The notes beneath the pieces are model-generated. The model ran no database searches. It saw only the letters and a list, made by a program, of their open reading frames with translations, and was not told the DNA's origin. Positions 53,743 to 61,870 of a stretch of DNA of 64,000 bases are shown one piece after another. How positions within the stretch are numbered: the first letter of the stretch is position 1; each line of letters begins with the position of its first letter. The translations under genes and the position numbers were made by a program. Source of the stretch: Thermoprotei archaeon (GTDB taxonomy: Archaea > Thermoproteota > Thermoprotei > Thermoproteales > B15-G16); the NCBI GenBank assembly GCA_003649205.1, contig QMRC01000004.1, positions 1 to 64,000 on the forward strand, given 5' to 3'.

Positions 53743-53792
53743 AAACGTTAATACGCTTTTACGAGCCTAGCCTATGCTAGAGGTAGGTATGT

Positions 53793-54158
53793 ATGGAGTT
53801 TGAGGTCACTGTGAAGAACATATCGGAAACACCAATTAAAGGTGTTGTTCTTATTGAGTGTGAGAGCAAGGATGGTAGGTTTTCAATATCGTTTGAGTAC
53901 CCAAGACACGTACTTGGTAAGTACGTAGACTTCAGTGTCGGTGATGAGCTACTACTTGCTCTGCATAAGGAGAAGACTAGTGAGCTAGATAAGTGGGATG
54001 TGTACATGCATGGTATGGTATACCACGTGAGGGATATAGGTGAGGGTCGTAAGGTGTTCTACATCTCGATATGGGGGTATCAAGTTAGGCTCTGTGCACC
54101 AGAGCAACTACTAAACCTCTACGATAAGGTGTATATCGGCATTAAGAAGCTTAAGTAG
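53793..54158 (+). CDS. rpo8: DNA-directed RNA polymerase subunit Rpo8
   Basis: A 121-residue protein matching crenarchaeal Rpo8 (RpoG) by pattern: FSISFEYPR, a basic strand, DKWDVYMHGMVYHV (compare the DDF-x-GHGYIVTE motif of Sulfolobus), ISIWGYQVRL, and the ending NLYDKVYIGIKKLK. It is an RNA polymerase subunit restricted to part of the archaea. GAGGTAGG precedes ATG 53793. Its 3' end overlaps the convergent M14-like gene by 8 bases. Confidence 0.85.
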   Translation: MEFEVTVKNISETPIKGVVLIECESKDGRFSISFEYPRHVLGKYVDFSVGDELLLALHKEKTSELDKWDVYMHGMVYHVRDIGEGRKVFYISIWGYQVRLCAPEQLLNLYDKVYIGIKKLK

Positions 54159-55200
54159 CTGTGAGGTACGGTAGTAACTCCGTAAGCAGTAACTTAGGTA
54201 GCCCCCTCTTCGATAGCTCAGTATTGAGTACATGATCCTCATTAACGAGTACTTCAGCAAATGGGTGAACTACGTGTACAACCACATTACACCCATTACA
54301 CTCAAAGGGAATACCGTGTAACCTCAGGAACCATGTACATCGCCTAACATCCTCTTCACAACTGAAATCAAGCTTTACCACTCTACTAGGTACCTCGTGT
54401 CTGCAGGTAGAACTCCTCTCCAAACCACGTAACAACAACAACGAGACATGGCTAGCAACCTCAATTACACCACCCCTATCATCACTCCCAATAGGTAACT
54501 CCACAGCAATCGTCGGTACATCCTCCAATGTGAAGTGCGTTAAGTAATCACTGGGGACCTTCACTAAATTAACCTCCTTCCTAAGCTCTATAGGTAGCTC
54601 AAGTACATCACATACATTACCGAGAAAACTCATGACATCGTTAAGGAACTCAACAACCCAATCACGACACCCCACTACACACCGAGCAGTAACACGAACA
54701 GCATCTACATGAGACGGAATCAAGAAGACAAGAGCTAGTGGTCTCAAGTCATTAACCACACGGTGAATGACTTGAGTCTCTAACTGAGTTAGGAACAAAA
54801 AGTCATGAACTAAATCAACACCAGCAGCATTCCTACTACAGTACTGTCTCTCACTAACCACATAACCCTCAGGATTAGCTACAGGAATTACAGCTATCTC
54901 ACCACAACCAAGTAAGTTACCCACAAAAAGAGGATACCTACTGTATACTGGATACCGAAGCAGGTACACCGCATAGAGTAAGGTAGCAACAGATAGGGCA
55001 TCACCAAAAATACCACCAACATAGACGACCTTCTCCCTACCTGAGCCAAGCCTAGCAAGTAAGATCTCCCTACCCAACCTAGTCCTTCCAACAACCTCAA
55101 GTCCATCTGAGAGAAATTGAAGAACATTGCTAACCAACTTCAGAGGTACATCACAGCTAAGGAGAACCCTACGAAGCACAGACCTCGAGAGGCTCATCAA
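54151..55200 (-). CDS. M14 carboxypeptidase-like protein without the zinc ligands
   Basis: A 349-residue protein. M14-family landmarks are present: IPVANPEGY, RNAAGVDL followed by a Phe, and VPTIAVELP with the catalytic Glu. However, the HxxE zinc motif is replaced by GIFGDA at the expected place (residue about 60), and the third ligand region is only SHVD. It may be a pseudoenzyme that binds peptides or a non-zinc relative of aspartoacylase. It is unusually rich in Val and Leu. TATTTTAGGGGG lies upstream at 55267-55278. Confidence 0.65.
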   Translation of the reverse strand: MMSLSRSVLRRVLLSCDVPLKLVSNVLQFLSDGLEVVGRTRLGREILLARLGSGREKVVYVGGIFGDALSVATLLYAVYLLRYPVYSRYPLFVGNLLGCGEIAVIPVANPEGYVVSERQYCSRNAAGVDLVHDFLFLTQLETQVIHRVVNDLRPLALVFLIPSHVDAVRVTARCVVGCRDWVVEFLNDVMSFLGNVCDVLELPIELRKEVNLVKVPSDYLTHFTLEDVPTIAVELPIGSDDRGGVIEVASHVSLLLLRGLERSSTCRHEVPSRVVKLDFSCEEDVRRCTWFLRLHGIPFECNGCNVVVHVVHPFAEVLVNEDHVLNTELSKRGLPKLLLTELLPYLTAT

Positions 55201-55303
55201 ACACCGCCTTCCTCACCTATTCGGACGTGTCACCACCAATCATCGCCAATATATGGGGTGTACGATCCCCCTAAAATAGACACTGCACAATTAAGAGCGA
55301 AAA

Positions 55304-55364
55304 CCTTAAATAAATACCCCCCATAGGGGGGTACGACAAGAATCCCGTCTCCTTGGGGAGGGAT
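55304..55364 (+). promoter_or_regulatory. SpeD-gene control region: TATA box, palindrome and start-codon hairpin
   Basis: CCTTAAATAAATA (55304-55316) is the TATA box. It runs into the inverted repeat TACCCCCCATAGGGGGGTA (55315-55333), a candidate operator at or near the transcription start. Further on, bases 42-48 of this block pair with 58-64 (ATCCC at 55342-55346 with GGGAT at 55360-55364, extended by TC/GA across one bulge). The GGGGAGGG ribosome binding site and ATG 55363 are thus inside a hairpin. Both elements suggest tight control, possibly by polyamines. Confidence 0.55.
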
Positions 55365-55773
55365 GGCGGGGAAAGCTAAGATCAAAACTCATGTTCGAAC
55401 AGCAGCAAAAGTAGTTGGAAAGCACGTATACGGAAATCTATATGGTTGCAACCCCCTTCTCCTATCCGATGAAGAGTACCTGAAGAAGGTTGTTGTAGAG
55501 GCTGCAGTCATCGGGAACATGACTCTATTGAATGTAATCTCGTGGAAGTTCGGTGGTGGCGGAGGAGTCAGCGTAGTAGCTATAGTTGCTGAGAGCCACA
55601 TATCAATACACACCTGGCCAGAGTACTCATACGCTACAGTCGACGTATATACTTGCGGCGAGAAGTGCGATCCGGAAAGAGCCTTCCACTACATAGTTAG
55701 CTGCCTTCGACCAAAGAAATACACGTATCACTTCGTAGATAGGTCATTGAAACCTGAAGATGAAGAGTATTGA
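55363..55773 (+). CDS. pyruvoyl-dependent SpeD-family decarboxylase (S-adenosylmethionine or arginine decarboxylase)
   Basis: A 136-residue proenzyme with the self-cleavage site Glu-Ser in VAESHISIHTWPEY, which yields the pyruvoyl group, and the following YATVDVYTCG with its Cys. The N-terminal GKHVYGNLYGCN and overall style lean toward the crenarchaeal arginine decarboxylase branch rather than SAM decarboxylase, but sequence alone does not settle this. The product feeds polyamine synthesis. Confidence 0.85.
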   Translation: MAGKAKIKTHVRTAAKVVGKHVYGNLYGCNPLLLSDEEYLKKVVVEAAVIGNMTLLNVISWKFGGGGGVSVVAIVAESHISIHTWPEYSYATVDVYTCGEKCDPERAFHYIVSCLRPKKYTYHFVDRSLKPEDEEY

Positions 55774-55825
55774 CTTATAACCTATAACCTAACTACTTAG
55801 TATTTTTCCCCTCCTCACCTACTCA

Positions 55826-55874
55826 TCAGCATATGGGACTCACATCACCTCTCAGTGGATAGGCGCATCATCAC
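55826..55874 (-). ncRNA. C/D-box sRNA
   Basis: Minus strand: box C GTGATGA (55868-55874), 12-nt guide TGCGCCTATCCA, box D' CTGA (55852-55855), 3-nt spacer, C' GTGATGT, 12-nt guide GAGTCCCATATG, box D CTGA (55826-55829). Three boxes are perfect, C' has one mismatch, and both guides have the ideal length. The flanks can form a 3-bp stem (TTA/TGA). It lies alone in the 226-base gap between the SpeD-family and kinase-like genes. Targets were not assigned. Confidence 0.8.
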
Positions 55875-55999
55875 TAATACACACCAGAGGGGTAGTACCT
55901 AAATGCGTTCCTAATGTACTTAGGAGTAGCATCTCTTAGCAGTGATGTAGCCACTTAGTAGCGTCCACACGACCTATTATCTCACCTACTATGTTGCCA

Positions 56000-56998
56000 T
56001 TACTCTAGCAATCTGGCTACTAGCTCAGCAAAGGTATCTGGTGGACCCTTAACTAGGTACCATTCTGTTCGATCAAGCAATGACCTTAGTAGCTCATTCT
56101 GCCTTTCTTCTAGCTCCGTAACGTCTATGAATGGTCTATGGAAGAAGTATAGGAGTAACGGTGTGTCGTAGTGAGTTCTATGCATTTTAGCTGTTGTCAC
56201 TAACTTCCTCCACATAATAGTCTCATCCCTAACTCTTTCAACTCTCCTCATTTGACTAAGCTCCAGAAACACCAGCTTAGAAACCCTACATTCCTTAGCA
56301 AAATAGTGTTGAGGAAATATCACTTCTGGCGGCACTTCCTGACATGAGGACAGCAACTTCCCTAGTAGAAGCTTACTCAAGTACTTTCGTACCCTAAGTG
56401 ATAGACTAAGTCTAGAGGAGAATAATCCCTTCAGTACTTGAGTATGCTTGTAATGAATTGTCAATGGAATAGGGTATGAGAGTGCTCTAGCATTAGGCCC
56501 CAATACACACATGTCATCCGCTAAGAATAGTAGCTTCTTCTCAAGCACTAACCACAGTACTGTCAAGGTCTTTCCGGTATTAGGTGGTGCTAGTAGCATC
56601 ACTCCTTCATCTCCATGCGCGATACATCCTGCATGTACGAAGGTAAAACCTTTCTGAAGCAACTTAACCTCCAAAATCTCGAAGAGGAGCCTCAAAATCT
56701 TAGGCCTTAACTTCCTCACTACTCTATACCGAAGACTAGCTAGGTACACCCTAGCTCTACCCTCTAGATTCTCAACCATGAGTCCAGAACCTAGGAATCC
56801 TCTAGAGAGGACTACAGCCCCCTCGACTTCACTAGGTATTCGAGGTAGTCGAGATAGGGAGTGTATGCTGAGATCAGTACACTTCTCAGCACTAGCTCCA
56901 CTAGTAATGAAGTATGGCGGTAGCACCTTAGACAAAGTCTCTGGTGGATACTCACTACGTACTGTGAGTATGCTGTGTATGTCGTAGTAAACAGGCAT
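56000..56998 (-). CDS. HPr-kinase/PEPCK-like P-loop protein
   Basis: A 332-residue protein with a P-loop APPNTGKTLTV near residue 137 and LLFLADDMCVL after about 20 residues, as in the HPr kinase fold and archaeal relatives. The N-terminal 100 residues and the C-terminal 120 are unassigned. There is no phosphotransferase system in the window, so the substrate is probably not HPr. A small-molecule or protein serine kinase role is possible. It stands alone with its own upstream gap. Confidence 0.65.
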   Translation of the reverse strand: MPVYYDIHSILTVRSEYPPETLSKVLPPYFITSGASAEKCTDLSIHSLSRLPRIPSEVEGAVVLSRGFLGSGLMVENLEGRARVYLASLRYRVVRKLRPKILRLLFEILEVKLLQKGFTFVHAGCIAHGDEGVMLLAPPNTGKTLTVLWLVLEKKLLFLADDMCVLGPNARALSYPIPLTIHYKHTQVLKGLFSSRLSLSLRVRKYLSKLLLGKLLSSCQEVPPEVIFPQHYFAKECRVSKLVFLELSQMRRVERVRDETIMWRKLVTTAKMHRTHYDTPLLLYFFHRPFIDVTELEERQNELLRSLLDRTEWYLVKGPPDTFAELVARLLE

Positions 56999-57411
56999 TC
57001 AGCCCCCCAAGTAATAACTACCCAAGGGTTAAAAGTGTAGTATGATAGCGCACTACCAACACGATACCCCACAGACCTTACGTTAACTAAAAAGTGGTCA
57101 ATTCCATTAAAGCAGGTAACAGTAAGGTAGAGCTATCAATGTGCTAGGATCTAAGTTCAAGAATCAACATCCATAGATCCTTAAGGTACTCTCATCAATC
57201 CCCTCGTATTCAACCACGTTGATCGCTCACTACAGCATGTAATCCTCCAACCTTAGTCACGTACTTAGTGAGCTTAACCACATAAGCCTCATCGAGGAAC
57301 TCAAGATTAATGAGGTTAGGACTCGAGTACACTCCTAGCAAAGCTAATGTATACACCATGCGTGGAACTACATAGGTACAGTAACGTAGGAGCGTTGTGG
57401 ATATGTTTGTG
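56999..57411. other. intergenic region with an 8-bp inverted repeat
   Basis: About 410 bases without a convincing gene. A minus-strand TTTTAACCCTTGGG and a GGGGGG just before the kinase-like ATG form its probable promoter. AGGATCTA (57146-57153) and TAGATCCT (57174-57181) are a perfect inverted repeat with a 20-base loop. Small frames of 49-84 residues on the minus strand (57210 upward) read from or next to tRNA-Ala and resemble no known family. Confidence 0.45.
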
Positions 57412-57488
<77 letters not shown>

Positions 57489-57555
57489 TTAACCTCGACA
57501 TTCACTCTCTATGTTGATTTTTTAAAGGTTTACTTCATAATTCATGTAACCTCTC

Positions 57556-58197
57556 CTACGTTATCTCCACTCCAAGAATTTCCTTAATTTGCTCCCGTTT
57601 TATTGGCCCTTCTCTGACTACTCTCGGTGGTTGTGTTGTGAGGTCTATGACTGTTGATGGTATTCCTCCAGGGCAGGGTCCTGCATCGATTACTACGTCT
57701 ACTTCCATCCCTATTTCTCTCATTGCTTCTTCTGCAGTTCTGGGTGCTGGGTGACCTGATATGTTTGCACTTGTACCGATGAGGTACCCTCCACAGTACT
57801 CGATCAGCTTGATTGTTAGCTCCATGTTTGGCTGTCTTACTCCTAGTGAGTTTCTACCTGCTGTCAAGGTACTTGGTACGTGTTCTCTCTTCCTGAGTAC
57901 TATCGTGAGTGGACCTGGCCAGAAAGCTCTCATTAGCTTCTCAGCTTCTGGTGTTACGTAGACTAGCTCTCTTGCTCTCTCTATGCTCGATACTAGTACT
58001 GGTAGTGGTTTCTGTTCTCTTCTCTTGACTGCGTATACTCTTCTTATTGCCTGTTCATTTAGTGGATCTGCACCCAGTCCATACACTGTATCTGTTGGGT
58101 ATATGATTAATCCACCTGACTTAACTACTTGAGCTACTTCCCTAAGTACTTCGTCACTCAGTATACCTGCAGCAACCTTAATTACTCGTGGTTTCAC
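57556..58197 (-). CDS. threonylcarbamoyl-AMP synthase (Sua5/YrdC)
   Basis: A 213-residue protein with YPTDTVYGLGADP at the N-terminus, KRREQKPLPVLVSS, FWPGPLTIVL and GTSANISGHPAP, the complete YrdC core. It makes threonylcarbamoyl-AMP from threonine, bicarbonate and ATP, the first step of t6A37 modification of ANN-decoding tRNAs. The C-terminal Sua5 extension is absent, so it is a short form. tRNA-Ala lies just downstream. Confidence 0.92.
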   Translation of the reverse strand: MKPRVIKVAAGILSDEVLREVAQVVKSGGLIIYPTDTVYGLGADPLNEQAIRRVYAVKRREQKPLPVLVSSIERARELVYVTPEAEKLMRAFWPGPLTIVLRKREHVPSTLTAGRNSLGVRQPNMELTIKLIEYCGGYLIGTSANISGHPAPRTAEEAMREIGMEVDVVIDAGPCPGGIPSTVIDLTTQPPRVVREGPIKREQIKEILGVEIT

Positions 58198-58233
58198 GTG
58201 TAGTGATTCACGAGTGGTTTAGGTTTAAGTATT

Positions 58234-58284
58234 GTGATGATTCGGCGCTTAGCTGATTTCAGTGATGTGTCAATTCCGAGCTGA
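58234..58284 (+). ncRNA. C/D-box sRNA
   Basis: Plus strand: box C GTGATGA (58234-58240), 12-nt guide TTCGGCGCTTAG, D' CTGA (58253-58256), 5-nt spacer, C' GTGATGT (58262-58268), 12-nt guide GTCAATTCCGAG, D CTGA (58281-58284). C, D' and D are perfect. The terminal stem is weak. It occupies the gap between the Sua5 and SPL-type radical SAM genes, antisense to neither except at its last bases. A degenerate similar guide (AATTCCGAG) recurs near 63765. Confidence 0.78.
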
Positions 58285-59169
58285 TCAAGGTATTAGGTGT
58301 GAGCCATCGCAGGTAGGTGCTTTGAAGTAGGTTTCTGATGTTAGTCCCTCTCTACACACAGCATAGGTAATTCCTCTGGCGCTAGCTACCTCAACTACAG
58401 GTTTTAGGAGTTTCTTCCTTAATTCAGGACTTAGGTACCAGTAACCGTGTATCCAGGAACCTCCCTCTACGTATAGTCTCTTCCATCTCTGTGCTAGGTC
58501 TGGGTATGCTTGACACATTCTAGCTAGGTTATCTGGTTTTGCCTTGTAGGTTGAGGTTACTACGTGTCTTGCACCTAGGTCAATTACTGTCTTCACTAAT
58601 TCACGTAGTTCATCTGGTTCATCGTTTAGGTACGGTATTATTGGATCTATCCTAACACCTACCGGTATACCTCGTTTCGCTAATTCCTCAATAGCATGTA
58701 GTCTCTCTCCTGGTGATGGCGCTCCTGGCTCTAGTACTCTAGCTAGGTTACTATCTAGTGTTGTCACGGTTATCATGACTGCCACTCTACCTCTAGCTAT
58801 TACCTCGAGATCTCTCGTGACTAAGCTACTCTTCGTCGTTATCAGTACCCTACACCCTGCATTGATCAGCATCCTAAGTACCTCTCTCGTTAATTTGTAT
58901 TCAAGTTCTTCAGGTGGGTAGGGATCGCTACTTGTTGAGAGATTTATGTGGTACTTCTTGTCTATGTACTTTAGGTCGTGTAGTAGGTTTCTCAGTAAGT
59001 TCTTCTTTGGTGTGCTTCTACCTCTCCCAATGTATGAGGTTGCGTAGCAGTATAGGCATTGGTGACTACAGCGTGTGTAGGGTTGTAGACTGTACTTAGG
59101 TGGGCAGGTACATAGTGGACTCTTCCATGGATCAAATACTCTAATAACTCTTAGATCTCTTGTCTTCAC
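58285..59169 (-). CDS. SPL-family radical SAM protein
   Basis: A 294-residue protein with the radical SAM motif CSHQCLYCYA near residue 34, preceded by CTCPPKYSLQPYTR, then SSSDPYPPEE and TTKSSLVTRDLEV, the pattern of spore-photoproduct-lyase-like (Rv2578c-type) proteins. The reaction is unknown; DNA repair or modification is often suggested for relatives. ATG 59169 overlaps the nucleotidyltransferase stop by four bases, so the two are co-translated although the functional link is unclear. Confidence 0.82.
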   Translation of the reverse strand: MKTRDLRVIRVFDPWKSPLCTCPPKYSLQPYTRCSHQCLYCYATSYIGRGRSTPKKNLLRNLLHDLKYIDKKYHINLSTSSDPYPPEELEYKLTREVLRMLINAGCRVLITTKSSLVTRDLEVIARGRVAVMITVTTLDSNLARVLEPGAPSPGERLHAIEELAKRGIPVGVRIDPIIPYLNDEPDELRELVKTVIDLGARHVVTSTYKAKPDNLARMCQAYPDLAQRWKRLYVEGGSWIHGYWYLSPELRKKLLKPVVEVASARGITYAVCREGLTSETYFKAPTCDGSHLIP

Positions 59170-59861
59170 TTCCTCATGGACCTAAGTAGCTTCTCAGCTT
59201 CCTCTATGTCCTTAACCGTATCTATTGACTTCCACATGACGTTCCTGTACTTAACTGCTTTGAGTTTCTTCTCCTCAGCTAGCTTTGGGAATGCAGTTAC
59301 CTCTATATCGCCTCTAGCTGGTAGATACTCGAAGATCTCTGGCTTGAAGCAGTAGACACCAGCATTTATCCAGTAGTTCACTAGCTCTGGCTTCTCTCTG
59401 AATTTAATTATGAATCCCGCTTCATCTATGTCCAGTATACCGTATGGAGATCTAAGAGGTACTGCTGCTATAGCTCCTATAGCATCACTTTCCTTTATTG
59501 CTTCGACCAATAGTCTTGGATCGAGGTTTGTGATGATATCTCCGTTAAGTACTAGGAATGAATCTTCATTCTTCAGTAGGTGTTCTGCGTTCTTAAGTGC
59601 ACCACCTGTACCTAGAGGCTCTGGCTCAACTACGTAAGCTACCTTTATACCGTACTTCTCACCATTACCAATTTCCTCAATTATCTTCTCCTTAAGGTAC
59701 CCAACGCATAGTATTATACAGTTAATACCATAGCTCTTCAACCACTCAAACTGATGTACTAGAATGGGCTTACCACTTATTGGGATTAGTGGTTTTGGTC
59801 TCTCAAGGGTTAGAGGTCTCAATCTCTTTCCATAACCACCACAGAGTACAACAGCTTTCAT
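59166..59861 (-). CDS. NDP-sugar pyrophosphorylase (nucleotidyltransferase)
   Basis: The start ATG 59861 follows GAGGTGATCC, a perfect match to the archaeal anti-Shine-Dalgarno. The 231-residue enzyme has the signature CGGYGKRLRPLTLERPKPLI at residues about 6-25, LVLNGDIIT, and EPLGTGGALKNAE. It makes NDP-sugars such as GDP-mannose or dTDP/UDP-glucose from sugar-1-phosphate; specificity cannot be read. It may feed surface glycosylation together with the UDP-sugar dehydrogenase at 12.4 kb. Confidence 0.88.
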   Translation of the reverse strand: MKAVVLCGGYGKRLRPLTLERPKPLIPISGKPILVHQFEWLKSYGINCIILCVGYLKEKIIEEIGNGEKYGIKVAYVVEPEPLGTGGALKNAEHLLKNEDSFLVLNGDIITNLDPRLLVEAIKESDAIGAIAAVPLRSPYGILDIDEAGFIIKFREKPELVNYWINAGVYCFKPEIFEYLPARGDIEVTAFPKLAEEKKLKAVKYRNVMWKSIDTVKDIEEAEKLLRSMRK

Positions 59862-59994
59862 TCGGATCACCTCATGTTTTAAACTCCGTATTCTGTTAGG
59901 TACCTAATTCTGTTAGTTACCTGTCCAAGTAAATAAAGTTGGGTCATGTTTCATTGAGTGAGTACTCGATCACTACGTACCTACATCTACGTAC

Positions 59995-60375
59995 TCACTT
60001 ATCTTCCCTACATTGAAGGTACTTAACTACTTCACTAACTACAGCTTCTACACTACACCCCTGAATAACATTAATGCCTAGTCTAGTTAGTAGTTCTCTC
60101 GCCTCTTCCTCAACACTATTCGCAACAACTATATACTCACTTTCCGTATCCATTCTAGCTGCAAGTATGTTAAATACGTCACTAGAGCTAACACTATCTT
60201 TAAAGAGTAGAGCTATTATCCTACTACCTCTCCTACATATAGCTACATCACATATGAAGTCACTACCGGATAGTCCTCTAATAGGTGCTCTACACCTAAT
60301 TTCATACCCTAGAGGTTGTAGGTACTTCTTCAACTTCTCAATTAGCTCACGGAGTGCTGTGTTGTTGATTTTCAT
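59995..60375 (-). CDS. unrecognised KaiC-partner protein, endonuclease-like fold possible
   Basis: A 126-residue protein whose ATG overlaps the KaiC-like gene's stop by four bases. The central pattern (FICDVAICRRGSRIIALLFKD, then SEYIVVANSVEEEARELLTRLGINVI) has the strand order of restriction-endonuclease-like folds, but the expected Glu of the D-x-E-x-K set is missing. It may be a degenerate nuclease-like adaptor acting with the ATPase. No named family. Confidence 0.55.
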   Translation of the reverse strand: MKINNTALRELIEKLKKYLQPLGYEIRCRAPIRGLSGSDFICDVAICRRGSRIIALLFKDSVSSSDVFNILAARMDTESEYIVVANSVEEEARELLTRLGINVIQGCSVEAVVSEVVKYLQCREDK

Positions 60376-61745
60376 ACCTCGAGCTTCCTCAAGTGTAGTT
60401 TTCTATCACTGAAATATAATAGATACTCAATGGGGTCGGACCACCTTAGCTTGTTCTTCAATACCATCAATGTTCTTACTAGTCCTCTCTTCACTTTTCT
60501 AAATCTCAACCATATGATGTTATCAGCTATTGCTGATACTGCTGGGTCCTTACCTGGTTTCTCATCTGTTGTAAATATCGTGGTTATTCCGTAGGCCTTC
60601 AGTATCTTACATAGGTCACGTATTGTGTGTACGTACAGTTCTCTACCTATTACTCTCCTTATGGATGATATACCGTCGAATATCACTAGGTCAGGTAGTG
60701 TATCTCTTCTAACGAACTTACTCACTATAGCACTTGGTGTTATGGACTTAGGATCTACGAACAGTATCTGTAGGTATGGTCTTAGCTTGTCTACTGGGTA
60801 CGATAGGGTTTCTAGTGTTTGCTGAAGTTGTTCAGTAGGTTCTTCAAAACTTATGTACAGTACCTTCTTTCCCCTCATTGCGTTTTCAGCAGCTATTATT
60901 AGTGATAGTAATGTCTTTCCTGTCCCTACATGTCCCTGAAGTAGTGTTACAGAGCCCCTGTAGAGTCCACCACCGAGGACTTCATCTAGCTCGCTTATGT
61001 ACGTTTTAAGCAATTCCCTATAATCTACGTTTGCTCTAACTTCAAGAGGTACTGGATTGAGTACAGTAAATCCTTCAGGTGGTCCAATTACGAATTGATA
61101 CACAACTTGCTCTACTGGTCTACCTCTCATCTTCCTAATCTCCAAGTACCTTACTGGTATTGTCCAAGCTTTACCTCTTCTCTGGTATAGTACTACTACG
61201 GCATCAACCATGAATTCCTCTATTCCAAGACCTATGACCTGTGCTCCATAGGGTAGCTCAGCTATTAGCAGTGTTACAGCACCTAAACCCTTCGATATCG
61301 TCTTAAGTACATTCCTTATCAGTGTTCTTGCTTTTGCCTCACCTAATTCCCTAATGAATGGTGTTATCGAATCTATGACAACTCTCTTCGCATTGAGAGA
61401 TACAACTGCTTTAACTAGTTTATCAGCTAGAACATCAATTGATTCAGTACCCAGTGGTGGTAGTAGCTCTATGTACTTAAACACTCTTCTCTCCTCTAGC
61501 TCTCTGAAGTCCATTCCTAGATCCTTCATGTACATGTAGAACTCTTCTCTTGGCTCATGGAGACTGATGTACACTCCTGGCTCACCAAATCTCTTCGCAC
61601 CTTCATACACGAACTTAGCTGCAAACGTAGTCTTTCCAGAACCTGGATTACCCGCTACGAGAACTACTGTTCCCGGTGTAAATCCTCCACCAATAGCTTC
61701 ATCAAATCCGGGAATTCCCGTTGGTACTTTCTCCATCTTTCCCAT
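60372..61745 (-). CDS. dual-domain KaiC-like ATPase
   Basis: The start at ATG 61745 follows GAGGTATC; a longer frame to 61790 covers the leader. The 457-residue protein has two RecA/KaiC domains. The first has PTGIPGFDEAIGGGF, Walker A AGNPGSGKTT near residue 32 and VVIDSITPF. The second has ISELDEVLGGGL, Walker A GHVGTGKT near residue 265 and VIFDGISS. Archaeal KaiC-like proteins act in signalling rather than circadian timing. It is translationally coupled to the small partner downstream. Confidence 0.88.
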   Translation of the reverse strand: MGKMEKVPTGIPGFDEAIGGGFTPGTVVLVAGNPGSGKTTFAAKFVYEGAKRFGEPGVYISLHEPREEFYMYMKDLGMDFRELEERRVFKYIELLPPLGTESIDVLADKLVKAVVSLNAKRVVIDSITPFIRELGEAKARTLIRNVLKTISKGLGAVTLLIAELPYGAQVIGLGIEEFMVDAVVVLYQRRGKAWTIPVRYLEIRKMRGRPVEQVVYQFVIGPPEGFTVLNPVPLEVRANVDYRELLKTYISELDEVLGGGLYRGSVTLLQGHVGTGKTLLSLIIAAENAMRGKKVLYISFEEPTEQLQQTLETLSYPVDKLRPYLQILFVDPKSITPSAIVSKFVRRDTLPDLVIFDGISSIRRVIGRELYVHTIRDLCKILKAYGITTIFTTDEKPGKDPAVSAIADNIIWLRFRKVKRGLVRTLMVLKNKLRWSDPIEYLLYFSDRKLHLRKLEV

Positions 61746-61764
61746 AGTCGATACCTCACATGCA

Positions 61765-61812
61765 TCAGCCGGTGTTGGCCTCTTCATCAATCGTTCGTGA
61801 GACAGTCATCAT
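61765..61812 (-). ncRNA. weak C/D-box-like element in the KaiC-like leader
   Basis: Minus strand: box C ATGATGA (61806-61812, perfect), 15 bases with no clear D', C' TTGATGA (61784-61790), 15-nt segment AGAGGCCAACACCGG, box D CTGA (61765-61768). It lies between a TATA-like GGTATAAGT near 61840 and the ribosome binding site. The missing D' and the long guide weaken the case. Confidence 0.25.
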
Positions 61813-61870
61813 CCTTGCCTAACCGTTTCCATACCCCAATACTTATACCTTTCTCGTTACCACAATAGAA

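Noticed and set aside
57146-57181. Inverted repeat AGGATCTA/TAGATCCT as a mobile-element end
   Set aside because: There is no transposase, target-site duplication or second copy; a simple hairpin is more likely.
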